64,000 nt of DNA from Burkholderiales bacterium (lineage in GTDB: Bacteria > Pseudomonadota > Gammaproteobacteria > Burkholderiales > JAEUOS01), in NCBI GenBank assembly GCA_947473125.1, contig CANJDH010000004.1:34825-98824 (forward strand). The letters run 5' to 3'. The notes beneath the pieces are model-generated. The model had not been told where the DNA came from, did not search any database, and saw only the letters and a list, made by a program, of their open reading frames with translations. Shown here piece by piece: positions 19,248-29,164 of the stretch (within the stretch, counting starts at the first letter, position 1; every line of letters begins with the position of its first letter). Made by a program: the position numbers and the translations under genes.

Positions 19248-20879
19248 CTACTTCTGCGGAAAGGTCCGGTAAAAGCGCTGGATCGAGTCGCCTCCGCCGC
19301 AAATGTAAACCGCGTCTTCCGGCTGGAACGAGAACGCCGCGTCAAATTCCACCAGCACAGTTTCGCCACGCTCGACCGCGACGACCACGCAACCGGTGTT
19401 CCGAATCCCTTCGCCCTGTTTCGGGTGGACTTTTTCCAGCCCAAGTGCCGATACCTTGGCCACCCGCAGCCGGGCATCGACCTCCACCGCTTGTTTGCCG
19501 AGCAGTTGCCAGGCGAGCAATTGCCCCGATACCTGCGCGATCGACAGCGCGAAATCGGCGCCAGCCACATAGATGCGTTCAAGGTTTTCGGCCAGATTGA
19601 CGCGCGCGATCACCGGCACGTCAGGCGCCAGGTCACGGATGATGACCGCGCTGAACAGCGTCGTCGCATCGGCACTGAGGGCGAGGACCACCGCCTGTGC
19701 GTCGTGCAGGCCGGCCTGCTCCAGCACCCGTGTATCGAGCACATTACCCACCAGGTCGACGCCAGGGCCGGGGCGCTGGTCGATCACGAATGTCTTCTCG
19801 CCACAGTCGTTCAGCAGCTGTGCCACCTTGCGCCCGACCTCGCCACCACCGGCAATCAGGAAGGGACCGTCGCGGCGCAGCCGGCGCGATCCGGCGCAGA
19901 GCGTCATGAAGTCAGCAATACTTGCGTCATTGCCAACCACGACCAGAATGCCACCTGGTTCGAGGCGCATGCCGGCCATGGGCGGCGCGACCAGCTTGCC
20001 ACCTACCCATTGGCCAATGACAGCAACGCCGCTGTGCTGCCCGAGGCCGGCCTCGCCCAGTGTTTTGCCGCACAGTGCGCTGTCGCGGGCAATGCGCACT
20101 TCCGCAACCTGCAGCAGGTGACCGAGATGGGCAATCCCCTCGACCGTGGGGCTGACCTTCTGGCTGGCGCGCGCCGCCAGTTCGGCACCCAGCACATGCC
20201 GCGGCGTGAACGCGCCGCTGGCGCCGGCAAGAATCATCGGCTGGCGATGCAGCGGGTCCTCGACCAGCGCCAGAATCTCGCCTGTATAGCCAAGCTGGCG
20301 CGCCGTCAAAATGGCAGCAGCATTGCGGTCATCACTGCCGTTGACGATCAGGGCACGTGCCTGCAGCAGATTGGATTTCTCCAGCACGCCTTCGTCAAGG
20401 CTGCCGAAAATGACCTGGTGCCCATGCTCGAGCAGATACCGGGCTTCGGTGTCGTTTTCTTCGATGATGACCGTGGGCACGCCGGCCTGGCGCAGCTCGG
20501 TCAGCAGGGTGGCCACGGCCGGCCCGTAGTCGAACACCACCACGTGATCTTTTGCATTCGCCGATTCGTGCGGGAGCTTGGTCTCGAAGCGCTCCTCGAG
20601 CAGAGGCACCAGGAAAATCGGCAGCACCAGAAACACCAGCGTCACCCCCATGAACTGGGTGAAGACGACGAAGATCACCATCACCGGGTGCTTCCACGAA
20701 GTGTCTGCGCCGTAGCCTGTCGTCGAGGTGGTGCCGGCGGCCCATTGCAGCGCCTGCCAGAAGGTGCGCGGCTTCTGCTCGAGATGCTCCATGCCGAGCA
20801 TGTAGAGCAGGGACATCGCCAGCAGAATCGCAATCAGCGTCGCGACCAGAAGGGCGACACGAGTGTAGGTACGCTGCAT
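19248..20879 (-). CDS. Two-TM potassium channel with two RCK/TrkA-N domains
   Basis: Filter-like GTTSTTGYGADT between two TM helices; two TrkA-N Rossmann regions (DHVVVFDYGPAVATLL; GPFLIAGGGEVGRKVAQLL). Confidence 0.88.
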   Translation of the reverse strand: MQRTYTRVALLVATLIAILLAMSLLYMLGMEHLEQKPRTFWQALQWAAGTTSTTGYGADTSWKHPVMVIFVVFTQFMGVTLVFLVLPIFLVPLLEERFETKLPHESANAKDHVVVFDYGPAVATLLTELRQAGVPTVIIEENDTEARYLLEHGHQVIFGSLDEGVLEKSNLLQARALIVNGSDDRNAAAILTARQLGYTGEILALVEDPLHRQPMILAGASGAFTPRHVLGAELAARASQKVSPTVEGIAHLGHLLQVAEVRIARDSALCGKTLGEAGLGQHSGVAVIGQWVGGKLVAPPMAGMRLEPGGILVVVGNDASIADFMTLCAGSRRLRRDGPFLIAGGGEVGRKVAQLLNDCGEKTFVIDQRPGPGVDLVGNVLDTRVLEQAGLHDAQAVVLALSADATTLFSAVIIRDLAPDVPVIARVNLAENLERIYVAGADFALSIAQVSGQLLAWQLLGKQAVEVDARLRVAKVSALGLEKVHPKQGEGIRNTGCVVVAVERGETVLVEFDAAFSFQPEDAVYICGGGDSIQRFYRTFPQK

Positions 20880-21096
20880 CAATGTTGGCGGTCGCGAAGC
20901 GGCACAATCGGATGAGGGACTGAATGCAGAGGGAACGAATGCAATTGAGCGTTGCCGTTCGATCTTACCGGAGCGGCGACGGTGTCCTGCCACTTTACCA
21001 GTCGTGTGTCGCCAGCGCTACGCGGCCAGCCCGGGGACGTGGCGGTTGTGGCCTGGTGCAGTAACATCACGCGCCTGACATAAAGGAGATTTCCCG

Positions 21097-21939
21097 ATGG
21101 CGATCATCGATTCGCAGGTTCACGCCTATGAGGCAAACACCCCAAAGCGGCCTTGGCACAAGGTACCCAATTGGCCCGATCATGTGACCGGCGACGAGAT
21201 GGTGGCGGCAATGGACAAGGTCGGCGTCGACGGAGCGATTTTCATTTCGTCCTTCTCCATGTATCGCTACGACGGCAGCTACGCGGTAGAAGTGCAACGC
21301 GCCCATCCCGGCCGGTTTGGCATCGTCAAGCCGGTCGACCCGGATGATCCGGCGGTGGCTGATGTCATCGCCGACTGGAAAAAAACTCCTGACGCCGTCG
21401 GCATCCGCATCATGATGCCCGAGGAGGCCGGCCTCGACCCGCAGCACCCGGGGCTGGCGCGCATCCTGCGCGAAGCGGTGCGCCACGACCTGCCGGTCAA
21501 CATCCTGTGCTGGGGCAACCTCGCGGCGGGTACCGCCCTGATCGACCGCCATCCCGACACGCGTTTCATCATCGACCACCTGGGCATCCTGCAACCACGC
21601 ACGCCGCCGGCTCCGCTGCAACCCTGGGCCGACCTGCCGCAGGTGCTTGACCTCGCCAAGCGCCCGAACGCCGTGATCAAGGTCAGCGGTGCCTGCACCC
21701 TGTCGCGTGAACCCTATCCGTTCAATGACATCTGGGACCCGCTAGCACGCGTATTCGATGCATGGGGATTCGAGCGCTGCCTGTGGGGCACCGACTGGAC
21801 CCGCGCCTTTGCGGTGGTCAACTACGAACAGGCGGTCGAACCGTTCCGCCAGACCGAGCGCCTCAGTGCAAGTGAACGGGCGATGTTGATGGGTGGTGCT
21901 TGTACCAAAGCCTACGCGTGGTCGCCGAAGAAAAGCTAG
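21097..21939 (+). CDS. Amidohydrolase family protein
   Basis: MAIIDSQVHAYE; RFIIDHLGILQP; RCLWGTDWTRAF. Confidence 0.9.
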   Translation: MAIIDSQVHAYEANTPKRPWHKVPNWPDHVTGDEMVAAMDKVGVDGAIFISSFSMYRYDGSYAVEVQRAHPGRFGIVKPVDPDDPAVADVIADWKKTPDAVGIRIMMPEEAGLDPQHPGLARILREAVRHDLPVNILCWGNLAAGTALIDRHPDTRFIIDHLGILQPRTPPAPLQPWADLPQVLDLAKRPNAVIKVSGACTLSREPYPFNDIWDPLARVFDAWGFERCLWGTDWTRAFAVVNYEQAVEPFRQTERLSASERAMLMGGACTKAYAWSPKKS

Positions 21940-22006
21940 GCCATGCGTGTTGGTCGCGAGCCCCGCCGTGGTGCGAGCATCGACTTTGGCCTGACCCGGC
22001 GCGGCG

Positions 22007-22306
22007 CTACCGACGTTTTGGGGTGGCGCGCTTCGTCTTGACTGCAATCAGTGCGCGCTTGGCGGCACGGGTCATCTGCTTGATGGCGTACTCGCGTTTG
22101 CCGGCTGCCGAACGGTCGGCGGCCGGCTCCTGATACACCAGCTTCACCGGGCGCCGCGCACGCGTGTAGCGCGCGCCCGGGCGCCCTGCGCCGTTGTGTT
22201 CCGCCACGCGCCGCTGGACGTCGATCGCGATACCGGTGTACAGGGTGTCGTCCGCGCAGCGGACGATGTAGACGTGCCATGTCATGGGAACGCAGTCTGC
22301 CATCAA
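22007..22306 (-). CDS. GIY-YIG nuclease family protein (UPF0213/YhbQ-like)
   Basis: WHVYIVRCADDTLYTGIAIDVQRRVAEHNG...GARYTRARRPVKLVYQE. Confidence 0.9.
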   Translation of the reverse strand: MMADCVPMTWHVYIVRCADDTLYTGIAIDVQRRVAEHNGAGRPGARYTRARRPVKLVYQEPAADRSAAGKREYAIKQMTRAAKRALIAVKTKRATPKRR

Positions 22307-22403
22307 ATCACTCTTGCACGAGTCTGTCGCTTTTGCCGGCCTCGGCTAGACTCGGGGGCTGAGCACCCACTGCGCCCACTGCGCCCGCTGCGCCGCACAC
22401 CCC

Positions 22404-23321
22404 GTGACCCCTGTCGAATGGCTCTGGATCCCGATCACCATCTGGGCGGCATTTGCCCAGACGATCCGCAATGCCGCCCAGAAAGGCCTCACGGCGTCGC
22501 TGGGTGCACTCGGCGCGACGCTGGTGCGCTTTCTCTACGGCCTGCCGTTCGCACTGCTCTGGCTGTTCGGCGTGAAAGCGCTGGGCAACTTCGCCTGGCC
22601 CGCGTTGAACCTGGCGTTTTTCGGCTGGGTGTTCCTTGGGTCGGTGTCGCAGATCTTTGCCACGGCCTTGCTGCTGCGGGTGATGGCCGAGCGCAACTTT
22701 GCGCTCGGCGTGGCATATTCGAAGAGCGATGTAATCCAGTCTGCGCTGTTCGGCTTCGTGTTCCTCGGCGATGTGCTCAGCCACGGCGCCGGCATCGCCG
22801 TGCTGTTCGGCACGCTCGGCGTGCTGCTGTTATCGCCGCCGGATCGCGAACGCCCGTTTCGCGCTCTCCTCACCGGCTGGACCACGCGCTCGGCGCTGCT
22901 GGGGCTGGCATCGGGCACCTGCTTCGCCCTGTCCACGGTCGGGTTTCGCGGCGCGGCGCTGGCTCTGCCCGGCACGGCGTTTGTGATGGCGGCGGCCTTT
23001 GCCCTGGCAATTGCGCAGGCCCTGCAAACGGTTGCGCTGGGCGGCTGGCTGCTGGCGCGCGACCCCGATGTCGTGACGCGCACGTTTCGCGCCTGGCGCC
23101 CGTCGATGTTGGCCGGCTTCATGGGCGCGGCGGCATCGGTGGGATGGTTCACGGCGATGGCGATCGAGCCCGCCGCGCACGTGCGCGCGCTCGGCATGAT
23201 CGAGCTGCTCTTCAGCTACGTCGTATCGCGACGCCTGTTTCGTGAACGCCTGTCGGGCCTGGAACGGGCCGGGCTGGCGTTGCTCGCAATCGGCCTGGTG
23301 GCGGTGGCGCTGATCCGGTAA
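22404..23321 (+). CDS. EamA/DMT-superfamily transporter
   Basis: About ten hydrophobic helices; terminal FSYVVSRRLFRERLSGLERAGLALLAIGLVAVAL. Confidence 0.82.
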   Translation: MTPVEWLWIPITIWAAFAQTIRNAAQKGLTASLGALGATLVRFLYGLPFALLWLFGVKALGNFAWPALNLAFFGWVFLGSVSQIFATALLLRVMAERNFALGVAYSKSDVIQSALFGFVFLGDVLSHGAGIAVLFGTLGVLLLSPPDRERPFRALLTGWTTRSALLGLASGTCFALSTVGFRGAALALPGTAFVMAAAFALAIAQALQTVALGGWLLARDPDVVTRTFRAWRPSMLAGFMGAAASVGWFTAMAIEPAAHVRALGMIELLFSYVVSRRLFRERLSGLERAGLALLAIGLVAVALIR

Positions 23322-23487
23322 GTTCCTCCGAAACCCGCTTCCACCAAGGGTTTTCGGCCAGCCGGCCAGTCGCGCATGATCCGGGATTTTGCAATGTTTA
23401 ACGTCGCTCCGGCGGGTCGTCGGTACCCGATCCCCTATACTTGAACGGGAGCAAACCACGTGTCATGACGTGGTCATAATCGAACAC

Positions 23488-25278
23488 ATGAAAAAATCCG
23501 TAGCACTGCAGAACGGCCTGCTTGCGCTCGCCGCGCTGGCGCTGATTGGTGTTCTGGCGTTCCTCTACGACAAGACCCAGGCGAACGACACGCGCGGCCA
23601 GATCGAGGCGCTGAGCCGCCTGCGCGAACTCAAGGACATCGACATCCGCTGGGACGCCGACATCCAGCGTTCAAGCACCGAGCGCGATGCCGCTGGCGGG
23701 CCGGCCCTGGATCGCCGCGCGGCGCTCGACAGCGCGCTGCGGCGCCTGGGTGCCACCGCCAGTGAGGCATCGAGCAAGGCGCTCACGGCGAGCCTGTTGC
23801 AAATTTCCCTGGGCATGCGCCAAAAGGCGCAGCTGGTGGAGGATTTCAAGGCCGAGAATGCGATGGGCAAAGCGGCCCTCGACACGGCCTTGCGCAGCAC
23901 CGCCGACATCAGCGAGCAGTCGGCGACGCTCAAACCCGCCGTGCCCGGGCTCGACGCAGCCCTGGCACGCCTTACGGCAGGCACCCAGCTGTATGCCTGG
24001 CTAGCACGCGAGGGCCAGCAGCGCGAGATTGAAACGGCGCTTGCCGAGGTCCAGGCAGGCGCACCGTCGTTGCCGGAGGTACTGCAGGTCAAGACGGTGC
24101 AGTTGCGCGATGCCGGCATGGCCCTGCTGCGCCACAAACAGGCGGAGCAAAAGCTGGTGGCGCAGATCGCCACCTTGCCAACCGGGGGGCGCATCAACAA
24201 CCTGACGCAATCACTGGGCCGCGAACTCGAGTCGAGCCTGCAGGAGAAGGACGTGTACCGCGCCTACCTGATCGGTTATGCCGGCGCGCTGCTGATCCTG
24301 CTCGGGTGGCTGGTGGCCAAGCTGCGCGCCGCCAACGTCAGCCTTGAAAAGCGCGTGGAGCAGCGCACCATCGAGCTCTCCGACGCACTGCAGCACCTGA
24401 AGGAGTCCGAATCGCAACTGATCCAGTCGGAAAAGATGTCGTCGCTGGGTCAGATGGTGGCGGGCGTGGCGCATGAAATCAACACGCCGCTGGCCTACGT
24501 CAAAAACAGCCTCGGTACCGTCGCCGACAAACTCCCGGCGCTCGGCACTGCGCTGGCGGAGTCCGAGCGGCTGCTTGGCTTGCTGCAAGCCGGGCCCGAT
24601 GCCAATCCGGAGCAGCTCTCGACCCAGTTTGCGCTGGTGTCGCAACAGCTCGCGAAACTCAAGCAGCAGGGCGTGGTCGAGGAATTGTCGACGCTCGTCA
24701 AGGATGGCATCTACGGTACCGGGCAGATGGCCGAGATCGTCGGCAACCTGAAGGATTTTTCGCGGCTCGACCGCAGCAAGGTGACCAGCTTCAACCTCAA
24801 CGACGGTCTCGACAGCACTCTGCTGCTGGCCAAGCATCTGCTCAAGTCGGTCGTGGTCGACAAGAAGTTCGGCGAGCTTCCCGCAGTGGTGTGCTCGCCC
24901 TCGCAGATCAACCAGGTGTTCCTGAACCTGATCACCAATGCCGCCCAGGCACTCGAAGGCTCCACCGGGGCCGTGGGCAAGATCACGCTCACCACCCGGG
25001 CAGAAACTGACGGCGTGACGGTCGACGTCGCGGACAACGGCAAGGGGATTGCCGCAGATGTGCTGCCGAAGATTTTCGACCCGTTCTTCAGCACCAAGGA
25101 AATCGGCAAGGGCACGGGGCTTGGGCTATCGATTTCCTACAAGATCGTGCAACAGCATGGCGGCAGGATCGACGTCGAATCCACGCCCGGCAAGGGCACG
25201 CGCTTTTCGGTAACCCTGCCGCTGAAACCTCCGGCGGAATCTGCGGTACCGTCGTCCGAAGCCGCGCTCGGTGCCTAG
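23488..25278 (+). CDS. Membrane sensor histidine kinase
   Basis: Two TM segments; HisKA SLGQMVAGVAHEINTPLAYVKN; HATPase QVFLNLITNAAQAL, DNGKGIAADVLPKIFDPFFSTKEIGKGTGLGLSI. Confidence 0.93.
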   Translation: MKKSVALQNGLLALAALALIGVLAFLYDKTQANDTRGQIEALSRLRELKDIDIRWDADIQRSSTERDAAGGPALDRRAALDSALRRLGATASEASSKALTASLLQISLGMRQKAQLVEDFKAENAMGKAALDTALRSTADISEQSATLKPAVPGLDAALARLTAGTQLYAWLAREGQQREIETALAEVQAGAPSLPEVLQVKTVQLRDAGMALLRHKQAEQKLVAQIATLPTGGRINNLTQSLGRELESSLQEKDVYRAYLIGYAGALLILLGWLVAKLRAANVSLEKRVEQRTIELSDALQHLKESESQLIQSEKMSSLGQMVAGVAHEINTPLAYVKNSLGTVADKLPALGTALAESERLLGLLQAGPDANPEQLSTQFALVSQQLAKLKQQGVVEELSTLVKDGIYGTGQMAEIVGNLKDFSRLDRSKVTSFNLNDGLDSTLLLAKHLLKSVVVDKKFGELPAVVCSPSQINQVFLNLITNAAQALEGSTGAVGKITLTTRAETDGVTVDVADNGKGIAADVLPKIFDPFFSTKEIGKGTGLGLSISYKIVQQHGGRIDVESTPGKGTRFSVTLPLKPPAESAVPSSEAALGA

Positions 25279-25286
25279 ACGCTGCA

Positions 25287-27203
25287 ATGACCCTGCCGCG
25301 CCAAATCGGTAAATACGAAATCCAGGGCGTCCTCGGCGAGGGCGGCATGGGCATCGTCTACAAGGGTTACGACCGCGCCATCGCGCGCCAGGTTGCGATC
25401 AAGGCGATCACCAAGGCCGCGCTGCGGCCGGAACAGATCAAGGACGTGATGGGCCGGTTCCGCCACGAAGCCCAGGCGGTAGGCCGGCTGGTGCATCCGC
25501 GCATCATCCAGATCTACGACTACGGCGAAGACTACATGCTCGCCTACATCGTGATGGAGCTGGTGAACGGCAAGACCCTGCTGCAATACCTCGCGGCGGG
25601 CGACACCTACGATCTGCGCGAAGCCGGCGAAATCATCCGCCAGATCCTCGACGGCATGGGTCACGCCCACAGCGAAGGCGTGGTGCATCGCGACATCAAG
25701 CCGTCCAACATCCTGATCAACAGCGACGGCCGCATCAAGATCAGCGATTTCGGAATTGCCCGTACCGAAGCCTCGGAGCTGACCCAGGTGGGTGATGTGC
25801 TCGGCACCTGGCACTACATGTCTCCCGAGCAATTCCTCGGCATCGAGGCGGACGCGCGCGCCGACCTGTATTCGATCGGGGTGATCGCCTACGAATTGCT
25901 CGCCGGGCGCAAGCCGTTCGTCGGCGATACCGCGGTGATCGTGCAGCAGGTGCTGCACCAGCTGCCGGAGAATCCCTCGCACTTCAACGCCAGCGTGTCG
26001 CCGCTGCTTGACCGGGTGCTGCAAAAGGCGCTGGCGAAAAAGCGCGAAGACCGGTTCCAGACGGCGCGCGAGTTTTCCGATGCGTTGCGCGACGCGATGG
26101 ACGCCACCGCCGCCCTGGCCGGCGACCCGGCCAGGGCGCAGACCCTGCCGCCGTCACCCGCCATCAATAGCGCTGCCTTGCTCAACGCAGCACGCATGCT
26201 CGCGCCGGCAGGCGCGCGTGCGACGGCAACCGGCGGCGATAGCACCGGCGAGTTCGCCGTCGGCGACAGTTCGATTCGCCTCGACACCAGCGTCAAGAAG
26301 GCGCGCCTGCTGTTCATCGACGACGAAGAGCGCATCCTGACGGCGTTGAAATCGCAGTTTCGCGAGCGCTACCACGTGTTCGCCACGACCGACGGCGAAA
26401 AAGCCCTCGACTTCATCACGCGCCACCAGATGCACGTGATCGTGAGCGACCAGCGCATGCCCAACATGGTGGGGGTCGAGCTGTTGCGCCGTTCGCGCGA
26501 GATTTCGCCCAACAGCGTGCGCATCCTGCTGACCGGCTACTCCGATCTTGCCGCCATCGTCGGCTCGATCAACGACGGCGAGGTCTACCGCTTCATCAGC
26601 AAACCCTGGGACAACACCGAGCTGCAGACCATCATCGCCGAGGCCGTCACCATCGCACTCGAGCTGGCCGACACCAACGCCGGCGTACAGACTCTGCCGG
26701 AGCACATGGAGGCGGCGATCCTGGTGGTCGACCAGGGCGAAGAACTGTTCCGGGTGGTACGCGAGCTGATCGGGCCGCTGTGCCCGGTGGTTTTCGCCGC
26801 CAGCGTCGACGACGCCGTGGCGGCCATGCAAAAGCAGGAAATCGCGGTGGTCGTCACCGACGTCGATTTCGGCCAGGGCCAGCTCACCGCGATGCTCAAG
26901 CTGCTCAAGCAGGAAAACCCGCAGATCCTGACCATCGTTGCGACCCATGCGTCCGACTCCGAGCTGGTGATCGAGCTGATCAACCAGGCACAGATTTTCC
27001 GTTTCCTCAACAAGCCGGTCAACATAAAGCTGGTGCGTGGCCATCTGCACGCTGCGCTCGAGCGCTACCTGACTTACAAGGCCGCGCCGCAACTGGTCAA
27101 GGCGCAAAAGGTCGAAGTGGTCGAAGCAGTACGCGAATCGTCCGTCGGGCAGCGTTTTCTTGATGGCATCAAATCGTTGCGCGGGCGCTGGTTCGGGCGC
27201 TGA
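25287..27203 (+). CDS. Eukaryotic-like Ser/Thr protein kinase fused to two response-regulator receiver domains
   Basis: Kinase motifs GEGGMGIVYKG, VAIK, HRDIKPSNIL, DFG, GTWHYMSPEQ; REC1 LLFIDDEERIL...VSDQRMP...LLTGYSD...SKPWDN; REC2 ILVVDQGEEL...VTDVDFG...LNKPVNI. Confidence 0.93.
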   Translation: MTLPRQIGKYEIQGVLGEGGMGIVYKGYDRAIARQVAIKAITKAALRPEQIKDVMGRFRHEAQAVGRLVHPRIIQIYDYGEDYMLAYIVMELVNGKTLLQYLAAGDTYDLREAGEIIRQILDGMGHAHSEGVVHRDIKPSNILINSDGRIKISDFGIARTEASELTQVGDVLGTWHYMSPEQFLGIEADARADLYSIGVIAYELLAGRKPFVGDTAVIVQQVLHQLPENPSHFNASVSPLLDRVLQKALAKKREDRFQTAREFSDALRDAMDATAALAGDPARAQTLPPSPAINSAALLNAARMLAPAGARATATGGDSTGEFAVGDSSIRLDTSVKKARLLFIDDEERILTALKSQFRERYHVFATTDGEKALDFITRHQMHVIVSDQRMPNMVGVELLRRSREISPNSVRILLTGYSDLAAIVGSINDGEVYRFISKPWDNTELQTIIAEAVTIALELADTNAGVQTLPEHMEAAILVVDQGEELFRVVRELIGPLCPVVFAASVDDAVAAMQKQEIAVVVTDVDFGQGQLTAMLKLLKQENPQILTIVATHASDSELVIELINQAQIFRFLNKPVNIKLVRGHLHAALERYLTYKAAPQLVKAQKVEVVEAVRESSVGQRFLDGIKSLRGRWFGR

Positions 27204-27229
27204 GGATCGTCACGTCGCAGCGCCAGGCC

Positions 27230-28069
27230 CTACAGACTGACTACGGCCGCACAACGCGCCGCCAGGGCGCTGAGCACCCCGGCACATTCCTGTTCGATTT
27301 TCAGGTGCAATAGCGCATCGGCGCGGGTCCGGCCCAGATTGATCGCCACCACCGGCTTGGCCAGGGCATGGGCGCGCTCGCAAAAGCGGTAGCCCGAATA
27401 GACCATCAGGGATGAGCCGGCCACCAGCACGGCATCGGCGTTGAGCAGTGCCTGCATGGCCGCATCGGCCCGTGCGCGCGGCACGCTGGCGCCGTAGAAC
27501 ACCACGTCGGGCTTGAGCATGCCGGCGCAGCGCACGCAGCCAGGCACCGCAAACTCGGCAAAGTCGACGGCTTCCAGATCGGCATCGCCATCCGGCGCTG
27601 GCGCCGCGAGGCGACCAGGAAACGCCGGATTTGCCTGCGTCAGGCGCACCTGCAGGTCGGCACGCGCTTCGGGCACGCCACAATCCATGCACACCACCTG
27701 GCGGATGCTACCGTGCAGTTCGGTGACCCGGACACTGCCGGCGTGCTGGTGCAGGCCGTCCACATTTTGCGTGACCAGTTGGCCGATGCGGCCAGCCTGC
27801 TCCAGCCGCGCCAGCGCGCGATGCGCCGCGTTGGGCACTGCGCCTGCCATCACCTCAAAGCCAATCATGCTGCGCGCCCAGTAGCGCTGGCGCACGGCCT
27901 CGCTGCCGAGAAACTCCTGATGGGTCACCGGCTGCTTGCGTTGCCACTGCCCTTCCCGGTCGCGATAACCGGGAATGCCCGAGCCGGTGCTGACGCCCGC
28001 GCCGGTCAGCACAAACAGGCAGGGATGCGCGTCAACAAACCCGGCCAAGGCGGTTATCGGGTCAGGCAT
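27230..28069 (-). CDS. Sir2-family NAD-dependent deacetylase
   Basis: LTGAGVSTGSGIPGYRD; TQNVDGLHQHAGS; ELHGS; CMDC...CVRC; LKPDVVFYG; GSSLMVYSG. Confidence 0.95.
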   Translation of the reverse strand: MPDPITALAGFVDAHPCLFVLTGAGVSTGSGIPGYRDREGQWQRKQPVTHQEFLGSEAVRQRYWARSMIGFEVMAGAVPNAAHRALARLEQAGRIGQLVTQNVDGLHQHAGSVRVTELHGSIRQVVCMDCGVPEARADLQVRLTQANPAFPGRLAAPAPDGDADLEAVDFAEFAVPGCVRCAGMLKPDVVFYGASVPRARADAAMQALLNADAVLVAGSSLMVYSGYRFCERAHALAKPVVAINLGRTRADALLHLKIEQECAGVLSALAARCAAVVSL

Positions 28070-28107
28070 GACAAATCAGGATCAGGTGCCGCCACCGCGC
28101 ACTCGAT

Positions 28108-29136
28108 TCACGCCCGGCTCCCGCCGCGCCCCCGTTCATGGCCGAGCACATCACGATTGACCAGAAATTCGGGTACACCGCCGCCCAACGCATCGACGAT
28201 GCTCTTGAGCCCGATCGAGGCCATGTTGTGAAAGCACTCGTCGGTCCAGCACAGCGAATGCGGCGTCACGATCACGTTGTCCATTTTCAGCAGGGGGTTG
28301 TCCGGCGCCACCGGCTCCTGCTCGAACACATCGGTGGCCGCACCCGCAATCCGGCTGCTGCGCAGCGCCTCGATCAGCGCCGGCTCGTCGACAATCGGGC
28401 CGCGCGCAACGTTGATGAAATAGGCAGAGTTCTTCATCAAGTTGAACTGTGCGGCGCCGACCAGGTGCCGCGTGCTGTCATCGAGCAGGGCGCAGACCAC
28501 GACAAAGTCCGATTCGCGCATCAGCGTCGGCAAATCGACCTTGCGCGCGCCGATGTAGCCGAGCTCGACCTCGCTCACGTTCGGGTCGGCGGCCAGCAGT
28601 TTCAGGTCGAACACCGCAGCCATGCGCAGCAGCTCCTTGCCGATGCGCCCCGCGCCGATGACGCCAAGGGTGCGCCCGGTCAGGCCCAGCCCCATGTTGT
28701 CCATGCGGTCATGCCAGCGGCCGCTGCGCGTCAGCCGGTCCTTGAGCACCATCTTGCCGGCCAGCGCCAGCAAGAACGTCAGGGCAATCGTCGCCACAGG
28801 GCGCGGCATCGCCCAGGGCGTATTGGTCACCAGCACCCCGGCGCGGGTCATCGCCGGCACGTCGACCGAGTCATAGCCGACGCCGTGCCGCGCCACTACC
28901 CGCAGGCGGCAATCGGCACGGGCCACCGCCACCGCCGGCACGCGCGGCGTGTTGACATAGATCGCATCGTAGCGCGCGGCAAGGTCGGGGGTGATCTCAG
29001 CCACCTTGTCGGGGAGGTACTCCCATGCGATGTCGCTCGCGCTGTCGAGGATCGCCAGCGCGACGCGGCCGAATGACGGTTCGCCGCGCGCATCGAGGAT
29101 GTCGCGGGTGATACCAACCTTGAATTTTCCAGCCAC
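28108..29136 (-). CDS. D-2-hydroxyacid dehydrogenase family protein
   Basis: GRTLGVIGAGRIGKELLRMA; NVARGPIVDEPALIEALRSSRIAGAATDVFEQEP; TPHSLCWTDE. Confidence 0.9.
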   Translation of the reverse strand: MAGKFKVGITRDILDARGEPSFGRVALAILDSASDIAWEYLPDKVAEITPDLAARYDAIYVNTPRVPAVAVARADCRLRVVARHGVGYDSVDVPAMTRAGVLVTNTPWAMPRPVATIALTFLLALAGKMVLKDRLTRSGRWHDRMDNMGLGLTGRTLGVIGAGRIGKELLRMAAVFDLKLLAADPNVSEVELGYIGARKVDLPTLMRESDFVVVCALLDDSTRHLVGAAQFNLMKNSAYFINVARGPIVDEPALIEALRSSRIAGAATDVFEQEPVAPDNPLLKMDNVIVTPHSLCWTDECFHNMASIGLKSIVDALGGGVPEFLVNRDVLGHERGRGGSRA

Positions 29137-29164
29137 GGCAATGTCTCCTGGTTCGATTAGGGTT

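Noticed and set aside
19245-20915. 556-aa ORF on the + strand opposite the K+ channel
   Set aside because: High-GC shadow ORF; Arg/His/Gln-rich with no domain signature, while the opposite strand encodes a clear TrkA-N channel.
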